DNA of 30,299 bases from CALWOS01 sp963595735 (GTDB lineage: Bacteria; Bacillota; Clostridia; Oscillospirales; Oscillospiraceae), in contig CAVBJJ010000021.1 of assembly GCA_963595735.1 (NCBI GenBank), forward strand, positions 1-30,299, in the 5' to 3' direction. The position numbers were made by a program, and so were the translations under genes. Positions 18,201 through 26,100 of the stretch are shown here, one piece after another. The first letter of the stretch is position 1, and each line of letters opens with the position of its first letter. Below the pieces are notes generated by a model that made no database searches, was not told the origin of the DNA, and saw only the letters and a program-made list of their open reading frames with translations.

Positions 18201-20009
18201 ACGGAGGATGGCGCGGATGTGACCGATAACCTGCAGGTCACCATCACGGATAAGTACGGCCATGATATCCCGGCGACCGATGGCGCTTATATCCTCAACG
18301 AGGGCTGGGTCTACCAGTACAGCGTTGGCGCAAAGGGCTATGGTACCCAGAAGGGCAGCACCGAGCCGGTGTCCGGCGATACGGAGCTGCGCGTGAAGCT
18401 GGTCAAGACCTGGGACGGCGAGACCGTGACCGAGCCGGAGCTGAGCGAGGACGGCTATTACCTCGTCTACACGGCGGAGGAGCTGATGTGGTTCAACCGC
18501 AACGGCACGGATACGGATAATGTCCGGCTGATGGCAGATATCACCCTCAACTCCGATGGAGAGTATGTCAACCAGTGGAAGACCATGAACACCACCGAGA
18601 CCGGCGGCTACTTCCGGGGTGAGTTCGATGGCAACGGCCACACGATCTATAACCTGTATATCTCTCTGGAAAACCTCTACACCCTGTCGATCGGTTATGA
18701 TGGCTCTGTGTTGCTTCTGTCCTCCCGACAAGACAACGCGGCCATGTTCGGTTACCTGGCCGGTACGGTGAAAGACCTGGGCGTGACCGGACGGTTTGAG
18801 ATCCTCGACCGCCCCGACTCCCAGTTTGCCAGCTGGATGCAGATCGGCGGCATTGCGGGTTATGTTTCCGGCGGCGGCACCATCAGCGGCTGCTATACGG
18901 ATATTGATGTTGTCTATGACATTGGCAAGGAGACCACCGTCACCGGCGGATATCCCGACTGCGGCTTCCCGGAACAGTGCGATGTTTACATCGGCGGTAT
19001 CGCCGCCTCGGTGAGCAAGGGCACCATCAGCAACTGCTACACCACCGGCTCTGTGACCGGCGGCGGCACCAGAAAGATCAGCGTCGGCGGTATCGTCGGC
19101 GGCCTGCGCAGCAAAAATGCGGTCGTGGAATACTGCTACTCCACCAGCAACATTCACGCCGTACCGACGGATATGTACACCGGTACCGGCATGATCTCCG
19201 GCGTGGGCAGCATCGTGGGTGATGCGGCCTCCTACACCGGCGGAGAGGGCGGTACCGTCCGGTACTGCTTCGGCCTGTCGGAGAATCTGGACTGCGGCGG
19301 CAGCAATCGTTCCTCGGCCAACCGTGTGGTGGGCACGACGGAGGACAGCGCCGTTCTCGCCTACAACTACGGCAACAAGGCCATGAATATCAACGCCGGT
19401 ATTCATAATGATACCGACTTCAGCCGCGGCAGCGTCAACGGTGCGGATATCGACCTGGCGCGTGCCAAGGCAAACCTCACGCCCTATACCAATGTTGGCT
19501 GGTCCACCAAGATCTGGAAGTCCGACAGCAGCAACAGCCTGCCCAGCTTCTTCTGGCAGCGGGCGACCGGCGAGACCGTGACCTACGGCGTGGAGGTCAA
19601 AGCGGCGGACGCCAAGGCCAGCTTCACCGGCGGCGTCACCGAAAAAGACGGAAACTACTTTACCACCGGCGATGCCACGATCAGCTTTACCGTGGCGGCA
19701 GACCCCTACCGCACGGTGGATACCGTTACCGTGACCGGCGGCACCCTGACCGCGGCGGGCGGCTACTATACGATCCGGGAGATCACCGGCCCGGTGACCA
19801 TTACCATCACCACAAAGGTATTCCTGGGCGATGTCAACGGCGATGGCAAGGTCAATGCCCTGGATGCGCTGCTGGTTCTCCGCTATGCAGCGGGAATGGG
19901 CAGCCTGAGCGCGGCGCAGCTTGCCTGCGGCGATGTCAACGGCGATGGCAAGGTCAACTCCAGCGACGCGATGCAGATCCTGCGGCAGAGCGTTGGCGCG
20001 GCGGACTAG
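9243..20009 (+). CDS. Giant secreted subtilisin-family (S8) protease with GLUG blocks and a dockerin
   Basis: This protein of 3588 residues has a signal peptide (1-29), an I9-like propeptide (about 62-132) and an S8 catalytic domain (about 150-440) with D184 (VIDSG), H219 (GHGTFCA), oxyanion N312 (AAGND) and S380 (GTSFACP), so it should be active. Then follow four PEGA-like repeats (445-758), four InlB-type repeats (760-1053), GLUG block 1 (1073-1423), PEGA-like (1428-1658), GLUG 2 (1659-2016), PEGA-like (2018-2250), GLUG 3 (2258-2590), an Ig-like Big domain (2595-2678), an unclear module (about 2827-2946), one PEGA-like repeat (2980-3055), GLUG 4 (3060-3440) and a dockerin (3528-3588). Loops DVNGDGKVNALD and DVNGDGKVNSSD are complete. 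The start has GAGGAAGGG 9 nt upstream and lies 20 nt after the previous gene. The protease probably acts outside the cell, held by cohesin; its substrate is unknown. Confidence 0.93.
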   Translation: MNKKRFQKILSAALAACMLLSLCQISFAQNEEEPAADAATADTAQEQLLSSLEKMEEEADDSGLEYEGYIFKLQDGAELPMGTLEEGDDSTIEAVAFTEDTYTAETTDEIFNNIEADQVEYIEPNYIVEAFDMGTMSAASPNDQYYQNGSQWNLETLNVPAAWEYGLEGQSISDDQSVVVAVIDSGINSSHQDLDETHILNGYSYVTTDTSDTSDTMGHGTFCAAQIFATKDNEVGIAGIVPEVYIMPLRVFGSSNQAYTTDIVSAINYATASGEVDVISMSLGGEGSSTAMKRACESAVEQGILVVAAAGNDGDYTINYPASYDCVIGVGSTGTDSSHTEISDFSQRGLTNVFCVAPGYKIVSAYYTSNDAYYRGSGTSFACPEVAALGAIVKSIDRDTNQDAFKQLIIDTATDLGTAGRDKIYGYGLVDFKEAVESLINTSGNSGVSFVVENEDGAKVENATITVTKYGETEVIAPNDDGSYTLEKGKYSYTVTADRYQQAKGVFSVITDSRTVKIVLEGLSYPVEFTVTNTRGESLSKAAITVKNAKGAEMKAQEFGKYALKNGEYTYSISGTGYYTQTGSFRVNEAGTKLEVTLYGDIDVASAKMKPVDANGESVSGVTVEVRNAEGGIVEPYTDGYYKFYPGKYTYTATSNSYKTETGSFTITEEQKGTIISLDVPMLNPIVWVYFEVVPLDAAVTVWDAEGNVVEPEVAGEYKLLKGNYTYEVSADGYETKRDSFTITTKGMTIDIELVSKEDDGYATVAFITSGGSAVEAQRVALGEKLSMPKEPVRSGYTFVGWYQEASLTTPWNFEKDLVTSSMSLYAKWEPRTYKIIYMFGSTPLEGLSPDTHTFGKAVKELPEPTIPGQRFMYWCSDPELTQKATGVSAAKASDAVFYAYCEPDNGVYTVKFDSNGGSDVAEATISQETDYLVAEPEAPEKTGYTFSGWYSDAELTKAWDFKTDKVSWHTTLYAGWKANTYTITYYNGETRCEDLSPSSYTYNKAVYDLPTLKRNDAVFSGWYSDTACTVRVRSIPAGSLGDLVLYAGWSEKKTTVPEDCDYKPDEDGNYPTVDAEGYTLIYTKEQLAALPTCTSAEARALKQEGTVRKYRLAQSIRLTGEWTPIGSGSKYFYGELDGAGHTIAGLYVNSGSSRQALFSGTYGAKIHNLNLYGQVQGGATTAGLVAEAYDTEIANCTVDVDVVAGGTVAGGVAASLNSGSITNCANLGSVTCNGTITTKCVYGTGGILGETALFSTNAVIISDCYNSGAVSNSSGTPTGGIVGYTYNAKAQVLNCYNTGDVTQTGTDYAYYGIASGIVGMSAGGGLISACYSTGKLTSSQFAAGILSCKVSPVVQYSYYLEGTAEYGGCKLDDYSQAPMEQGQSFSYSPTKDYADMLSQLGEAYIADSDGSLTGGYPALAWQAADHTTASFAISDAITGDAITETTVTVDGTELEGGTVSLEAGLHKYTVKRVGYQTVESIFYLGRSNHEVQVSMQPVYYDYEIKVSPADADFTLTNDVFGTIKPEKKETGENGCTYTFRLARSVLYGKYAYTAVKYGYGTVSGDVFITQQGSMEVKMTPSDYQVVNFEILPTDAVLTVTDKDGNVIAPYDGKLYHLVEGSYQYEVRAKGYSTVNGTVTVPSSTTTTISIVMEVKDGWDGTAETDWYQSGASTYYIETPEQFAGFRDLCNAGNNFSGKTIVLTADINLAERDWTPIAPYSYDGSTGFQGTLDGAGHKITGLQVSGKDEVGLFCYIYGGTVRNLTLAGTVEGRNYVGGFAGRATGGVFENCVAEVNVTVSGYQAGGLVGISSRKASTFTRCINNGAITSTDTAHTNVNSYAIGGILGNGSGSDVLEYCKNTGAVTAHTQSVGGLVGASSITSGSAAPKLESCYNTGVITNTYEGGYTGGVIGNLYGSYNSGTVLRCLNLGLVSGANEAATGGIVGARTANNSNVGKCYYYYDTAEFGVGGREDVEDQAEAFGSETDNQFAWVVEQLGENYALDGDTIILKWENAKSKYLVTLGVSYDTSVNRLSSDKPVFTLRNDTEEFPVPSSGKVNLENGTYYYTAGQNGYDDATGSFVVANGDKTVTVRLTATRYDTVLRVTPKNASLTLKNSAGTVQEPVSSKDGEIHYGLLNGKYSYTLEAYGYEPKSGTIQVSYAKSETELEMEKLADHEISFDLKPESGEFTEAPVLSIYQNKALVTKLSAAPYTATLAAGEYQYLARAKGFATASGSFKVEKAGSVEITISKTGSGELASDTAWYYENPDADSFSIGNAEELRGLAEIVNTGVDEFQNKTIQLTDDINMYNSAWTPIGKWDSGHFKGTFQGKGHSIVMTNGTISGTELAFGLFGYLDGATVSELTLRGSIDITHESESTSSVIVYVGALAGYATGSTITRIANQLNVSVKADVGSAGVLDVGGLAGWVNKTTLDNCSNISAVTAEITSKELGSNNTCIAYGGGIVGYGVSMSATPIALRNCYNTGAVRCTAPSLAQAAGLIGVVNSAGSSFRMENCYTTGKITANGSAGSALTSTANVNGTMVNNYYLNGSATSQVGYTKTEEEMKSEAVADALGSAYAYVAGNYPQFTWEKTAGSIAIKTMPSKLVYNDLEDFDDTGMTLTVSYADGTSEEVSSGWTILNGSSLRVEDGEVDGSTATVQIQVEFKGAVTTLPVTVKQVLHIIDNDELALKISAPKAGEEAKPLTIDTEKYTATVNWTQAGEPFTGVFAENEFYRAQVRVQAKYATGKIWYGFTGNSAITVDGTMEILYKNVKAEAANDNALTLLTAELTYGAVGSELSAKAQKSLHLYYAGDENADYSVDALLNRKITLSAGEKSVSYTLRELETRVLAGTGYAGDYCFYNGSYRTVTQLVGFPLYDLCAESGLFAGNLSDDSVVKLGDREYTWQQIRTAGNSYDAEGKQTATDLPVLLAFGADGAPYTAAVGPMQAARPMRTAEDQNAEDQVTKLERVSLDKPEYLKTHTLRLAVTTEDGADVTDNLQVTITDKYGHDIPATDGAYILNEGWVYQYSVGAKGYGTQKGSTEPVSGDTELRVKLVKTWDGETVTEPELSEDGYYLVYTAEELMWFNRNGTDTDNVRLMADITLNSDGEYVNQWKTMNTTETGGYFRGEFDGNGHTIYNLYISLENLYTLSIGYDGSVLLLSSRQDNAAMFGYLAGTVKDLGVTGRFEILDRPDSQFASWMQIGGIAGYVSGGGTISGCYTDIDVVYDIGKETTVTGGYPDCGFPEQCDVYIGGIAASVSKGTISNCYTTGSVTGGGTRKISVGGIVGGLRSKNAVVEYCYSTSNIHAVPTDMYTGTGMISGVGSIVGDAASYTGGEGGTVRYCFGLSENLDCGGSNRSSANRVVGTTEDSAVLAYNYGNKAMNINAGIHNDTDFSRGSVNGADIDLARAKANLTPYTNVGWSTKIWKSDSSNSLPSFFWQRATGETVTYGVEVKAADAKASFTGGVTEKDGNYFTTGDATISFTVAADPYRTVDTVTVTGGTLTAAGGYYTIREITGPVTITITTKVFLGDVNGDGKVNALDALLVLRYAAGMGSLSAAQLACGDVNGDGKVNSSDAMQILRQSVGAAD
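10575..11515 (+). repeat. Four tandem PEGA-like/CarboxypepD-reg-like beta repeats
   Basis: Four units of about 78 residues follow the subtilase domain. Each carries the signature G-x-Y-x-Y-(T/S/E)-x-x-(A/G)-x-x-Y and then a G/D-x-F-x-(V/I) strand. Seven more copies lie near 13595-14205, 15300-15990 and 18180-18400, always between GLUG blocks, for eleven in total. They look like small beta-sandwich spacers. Confidence 0.75.
11523..12402 (+). repeat. Four InlB/Listeria-Bacteroides-type repeats in an A-B-A-B order
   Basis: Units 1 and 3 are canonical (YTFVGWY or YTFSGWY followed by LYAKW or LYAGW). Units 2 and 4 are a variant beginning TYKIIY or TYTITY with LSP...KAV..LP. The A-B pair of about 147 residues therefore appears duplicated. 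In Listeria InlB this B-repeat fold is part of cell-surface adhesins. Confidence 0.8.
19827..19957 (+). repeat. Exact 29-bp repeat in the two dockerin calcium loops
   Basis: The same 29 bases occur at 19827-19855 and 19929-19957, 102 bp apart, and encode GDVNGDGKVN in both halves of the dockerin. Identity includes every synonymous position, which the other two dockerins in this window do not show. Confidence 0.9.
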
Positions 20010-20040
20010 CTGTGCCCCCTGAAACTGTATGAAAGTGTCA

Positions 20041-20064
20041 CGGCCGGAATTGGCGCTCCGGCCG
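20041..20064 (+). other. GC-rich hairpin between the protease and the next dockerin gene
   Basis: Eight base pairs (20041-20048 with 20057-20064) enclose an 8-nt loop. Only four T residues follow and not directly, so it is at best a weak terminator. It may affect mRNA processing or stability in the polycistronic message. Confidence 0.55.
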
Positions 20065-20110
20065 GGCATTTTCGGAGATAGAATTTCAAAAAAGAAAGGA
20101 AGGAAAGCAA

Positions 20111-23100
20111 TTGTATCATTGGAAGAAGCGGGGACTTTCTATGTTCCTCGTCCTGGTACTGCTGGTATCTCTGTTCTCGGGTGCGACCATAAGCGCCCAG
20201 GCGGAGAGCGATGACACGGCGGCGGGCGCTGTGGATGTCGTTCCGGCAGCGGACGGGAATGAGGAAGCACAGGCGTCCTCAACGGAAGCGGCGGAGTCGG
20301 AGACAACAGCTCAGCCGGAAGACAAGGAGCAGAGTCCTGCAAACGAGACCCAGCCGGCAGAGAAAGAGGAAACGCCGGGAGACAAAATGGGTGCGTTGGC
20401 GGACGGCAGCTTCAGCGGCGGCAGCGGTACGGAGGATGACCCGTACCTCCTCAGCACGCTGGCAGATCTCCAGCAGCTGCAGACTGACTGTGCGGCCCAA
20501 AAGAACCATGCGGGGGAATATTTCCTCCTGACGGCGGATGTCACCCTGCCCAGCAGCTTTCTCCCCATCGGCAGCAACTCCTCCGGAAACGGCAGCTATT
20601 ACTATGCTTTCAGAGGCGTCTTTGATGGCGGCGGACATACCCTGACGCTGGATAACTGGACCCAGAACTACAGCTACATGGGTGCGTTTTCCTATCTTTA
20701 TGATAGTGCCGTGGTGAAAAACCTGACGGTGGATGGCAGCATCAAGACCAGCGGCAGCACCGTTGGCGGCATCGTGGGCTATGCCTATAACGGCAGCGGC
20801 AGCATCGAAAACTGCGTGAGCAATGTGACGGTCGAGCAGACAAAAGCGCTGAGCAACTACAACTATGTGGGCGGTATTGCCGGTCAGGCTACATGCACCA
20901 TCACCAATTGCGTCAATAACGGTGAGATCAAGGCGGTCGGCGCTCTGACAGGCGGCATTGCCGGTTATCCCAGAAAGACGGTTACTTACTGCCTGAATAC
21001 CGGTAACATCACCATCAGCGGAACGGGCACTTCTCAGATCAAGGTCGGCGGCATTGCGGGACAGAATGCTACGAAGTCCCTGTATGGCTGCGCCAACACG
21101 GGTTTGATCAAATCCACCGGCAGCCTCAGCTCCAGTAAGTTCGGTGCCATCAGCGGTAACTACGAGGATATGGTCGCCTGCTACACCACCAAGGCTGTGG
21201 ACATTGCGGACGGAACGGAAGTTGGTGGTCAGACCAAGGTGGATACCTTTACCAAGGAAACCATCTGGACCATGAACACCGCCGAGGGCGAGAACAAGCT
21301 CGCCTGGTCTCTGGTCAACAATCTGCCCGCGCTGGCAGATGACGACAACGGCGCGATCGTGCGGGTGCTTTACAAGTGCAGCGCCGACGACTATGCCGTC
21401 TACACCACGGCAGGCAGCACGGCGGCGGCTCCCGCGGGCTACGAGAGCACAAATTTCGGCGCATTCAAGCCCGGCACCACTGTGGTCACAAACGATGTGA
21501 TCGCCTATGAGGCGGCGGACATTACCTTGAGCTACTACATGGCGCAGGGCAGCGACGAGCTTTATAAAACGGAAAGCGCCACCTATGGCGGTGCGTTCAA
21601 AGCGCCCGCAGACCCCACGAAGGAGTATTGCTCCTTTGCCGGCTGGGTGCGGGAGGATGGAACCCCTATTCAGGATGGCGATGTGCTGAATGTAAAAGCG
21701 CTGTACGCCACCTGGACGCCCGCTTATGACAAGGACAGCAACACCTATACCCTCGCAACGGCGGATGCGCTCCTGTGGTTTGCAGACAAGACGAAAGAAA
21801 CGCCTGCTGCAAACGCCAAGCTGGCAGCGGACATCAACCTGAGCGATGAGACCTGGACGCCGATCGGTACCACAAGCAATAAGTACACCGGAACCTTTGA
21901 CGGCGCGGGTCACAGTATCACGCTGAACATCAACACAAGTTCCAGTGACCAGTCCATTGTGGCCTATCTTGGTCAGGAGGGCGTGGTCAAGGATCTGACC
22001 GTTCGCGGCAGCATCCAGGGCGGGGGCAGCAGCGCCGGCGTTGTGGCCAATAACTACGGTATCGTTACCGGCTGCGTGAACAAGGCGGATATTACCGCGT
22101 CCGGCGCTTATGCCGGCGGTATCGTGGGCTATAACTACGGCACGATCCGCGATTGCGGCAACGAGGGCGATGTGACCAGCAAGACGACCTCCACTTATGC
22201 CTCCAGCTATGCCGGCGGCATCACTGCGAACATGGCTTACAATGCCAGCAGTGTGAATTCCGGCGCAGCTCTCGTGGAGAACTGCTATAACTGGGGCAAG
22301 CTCGGCGCCACGAGCCAGGCCACCGGTACCGGCTACTGGGCGGCAAGCGGCGGCATCGTCGCGGTTACCTCCATGGGAAGCTCCGGTAGCTGCAAGATCC
22401 GCAACTGCTATTCCAACGGGCTTCTGGAAGTGAGCGGCAAGTACACCAAGACCGGCGGCGTGGTCGGTTTGCTCAATGCATCCTCCAGTACAGTCACGAC
22501 CGAGATGGACAACTGCTTCTGGTCGGATGCCGATGTGAAGGCCTATGAGCCTTCCTCCACGGCCTATGACAAGGGCAGCACCACCAATTGCGAGGCCTAT
22601 ACCTCCAATGGCGATCTGCTCACGGCGCTCAATACTTACGCCAAGACCAACAGTCTCACTGCCTGGGTGGCCGATACCGCCTATGACAGTGCGCCTGCCT
22701 TCCGGGTGAGCGTGGTTGCCCAGCGCACCATCCGATTCACCGGGGACTATGAAAAGACCGTGACCATCACCGATGGGCAGCGCGTGAGCCTCCCGACCTG
22801 TGAGGAAGCGGGACACTACTTCACCTTTACCAAGGATGGCAAGGACTTTGACGGCAGCGAGCGGCTGTATGCCGATACGGAGATCAAAGTCACCAAGCAT
22901 ATCTATACCTATCAGCTCACCTATTCTGCCGGCACCGGCGGTACCGGCAGCGTCCCCGAGACTAAGACCTATGATTGGGGCACGACGGTGACGGTGGACT
23001 TCTCCACCACGCCCACCAAGGAGGGCTACACCTTTGTTGGCTGGACGGATGGCGATGACGCCGACACCGTTTACACGGAAAACGGCACCAAGACATTTGT

Positions 23101-26100
23101 CATCACGGCGGACAAGACCCTGACGGCCAAGTATCAGGGCTATGCCTTTGCCGGTAAGGGCACTGCGGAGGATCCCTATCAGGTGGACAGCCCCGCGGCG
23201 CTGAAAGCCATGGCCGGTCTGATGAACCAGAATGATGCCGATTACCTGAAAGCCCATTATATCCAGACCAAGGATATCGACATGACGGGCGAGACCTGGA
23301 CGCCGGCCGGTTACATCGGTTCCTCTCTGCTGAACGGCAGCGTCTACTTCGCCGGCAGCTATGACGGCAACGAAAAGACCATCAAGAACCTGACCTACAA
23401 CGGCAGCGCCAAGGGTGCTGGCCTGTTCGCCGGTTTGAACGGCGCAACGGTGAAGGATCTGACCCTGACGGGCAGCATCACCACCAGCGGCCAGTATGCC
23501 GGCGGTATCGCGGGCTATGTGTACGGCGCATCGGTCATTGACAACTGCCTTGTGCAGATGGACATCAAGTCAACCTATAGCAGCAGCACGGTGGGCGGTA
23601 TTGCCTTCCAGGTGACCGATACAGCTGTAGTCAAAAACAGCGGTCATCAGGGCAGTGTGACCGGCGGGTCGTATGCCGGCGGCATCCTCGGCCAGCTCTC
23701 CAGCAAGGCCAAGCTGGTCAACTGCTATCATGGCACCGGTGCGGTAAAGGGTACCGGCTCGAGCATTGGCGGCGTGGTCGGCCAGATCGGCAGCAGCGAT
23801 GCCAAGCTGCTCAACTGCTACGGCGCTGCGGACGAGGTTACCACCTCCTCCAGTTCTTACTCTGGCGGCGGTATCGTTGGTTCCATGGGGAACTATGCAT
23901 ACGATTTTAGCACCTGCTATTATGACACCAGCAGCGACAACAACAGCGATCTCAAGTGCCTTGGCTATCAGCCCAGCTATAACAGCAATGTCTATCAGGC
24001 AAATATCATCACCACAGCCAACCAGCTGGCAGCCAAGCTCAACGCCTGGGTCAAAGCCAACAGCTCCGACACCGAAAGCTACCAGAAGTGGGGCGTTAAC
24101 GATCTGGAAAACGATGGCTATCCCATCTTTGGCGATATCCCTGCCACAGAGTTCTATGTTTTCTATGACCTCAACGGCGCGGAGGGAACCGTGACGGATC
24201 CCGATGGCTACACGGCGGGTTCCAGCGCGGAAGTAAAGGGAATCGGTGATATTACTTATAAGTATCACAAGTTCCTGGGCTGGGCGCTGACCAAGGATGC
24301 AGCCACGGCTGCCTATGTAGAGGGAAGCAGTCTGGCCAACATCACAGAGGATGTTACCCTGTACGCCGTTTGGGAAGAGACAACGGCCTGGGGTGGCCAG
24401 GGAACGGAGCGCACCATTACGAATGCGGCCGGTCTGCTGGAGCTGGCGGATAAGATCAATTCCGCCAACGGCTACAAGGCGGACAATGCCGACTTTGCCG
24501 GATACACCTTCACCCTGACAGCGGATGTGGATCTGAGCGATACGGACTTCTCCGCCATCGGCTATTATACCACCTATAACAGCTACAACAGCTTCAACGG
24601 CACCTTCGATGGCGGCGGCCACACCGTCACCTATAAACTCTCCGGCGTGACCCAGGGCCTGTTCGGCTATGTGGGCGCCCAAGGCGTTGTGAAGAATGTG
24701 AAGGTTGCCGGTACCATCAATGCTGTCAACGGCAGCAGCTCCGATATTGGTTCCAGCAGCTCCAGCGGCGGCGTTGTGGGCTACAACAAGGGTACCGTTT
24801 CCAAGTGCTCCAGTGCGGTCGTTACCAGCGGTACCGGCAAGTATGTGGGCGGCGTGGTCGGTTACAACAAGGACGGCACCGTGGACGGCTGCTTCTACAC
24901 CGGCACCAGCGTGGCCGCCGACGGCTACACCGGCGGTATCGTCGGCAACAACACCGGAACCGTGCGCAACTGCGCGGTCAAGTCCGGCACGATCAGCGCA
25001 AGCGGCAGCACCTATCAGGCGACCACCGGCGGTATCGCCGGAGGGAACACCGGCAGCGTGTACAACAGCTACAACCGCGCGGCCGTCAGCGGCTACTATG
25101 CCGGCGGCATTGCCGGTTCTGGTTCCGGTAAGCTGTTCAACAACTACTCCACCGGCAAGATCACCGGCACCAGCGCCGCAGGCGGCGTGATGGGCAGCGC
25201 AGCCGGCTCCGCCCAGAACAACTACTGGTTGGAGGGCAGCGCAAGCGCCGCTGCCGGTACCACCAGCTCAAATGTGTTCCGGAACAGCAGCTTTACCTCC
25301 GGCGGCAAGCTCAATGACCCGCCGGCGCTCATCAACACCCCCAACAACAGCACCTCCAGCGGCATTCCCGGAACGCTGCTCGGCTGCCTCAAGCTGTGGG
25401 TCTCCACAGAGGATGACGCAGCCTACAGCGATTGGCGTGCCGGCTCCCTCTATCCTGTCTTCCAGGACGAGGAGGGTGAGCAGGCAGAAACCGTTACCGT
25501 TACCTATGTGGGCGACTACACGGGAACCGAGTCCGTTGCCAAGGGCAGCGACGCGGAGCTTCCCACCGCGCCCGATGGGTATGAGTACACCTTCACCGTG
25601 GGCGATGTGGCCTGGGACGGCAAGAATGTCACAGCCGATGTCACCGTCACGGTCACCAAGGTAAAGGCCTACACCGGTCCCGAAGGCTCCGGTACGGAGG
25701 CTTCCCCCTATCAGATCACCAGCCAGCGTGACCTTGTCTTTGTGGCGGGCAAGATCGGCAGCAACGATGCGGCCTATGTCACGGCCTACTACAAGGTCAT
25801 GAACGACATTACCTGCGATGCCGGCTTTACCGGTCTGGGTTGGTTCAGCATCACGGCGTCCGATGCAAGACCGTTCTCCGGCGTGATCGACGGTAACGGC
25901 AAGACCATCACCGTGGCGCAGACCATGAATACCGAAAACAGCACCCTGCCCGGCACCGGCTTTGTCAACTATGCCAAGGGTGCGGAGATCCGCGACCTCA
26001 CCATTGCCGGTACGGTCACGGCCAGCTCCGGCGCGACCGGCGGTTTGGTCGGCTATGCAGCCACGGTCACCGTGGAAAACTGCGTGAACAAGGCTGCCGT

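Noticed and set aside
15783..20069. Very long minus-strand open frame (1428 codons), and similar ones opposite the other giant genes and 6625-9027
   Set aside because: They are antisense shadows of GC-rich, repetitive coding genes: no ribosome binding sites, no recognisable domains, and low-complexity G/A/V/I-rich translations. The plus-strand genes have clear domains end to end.
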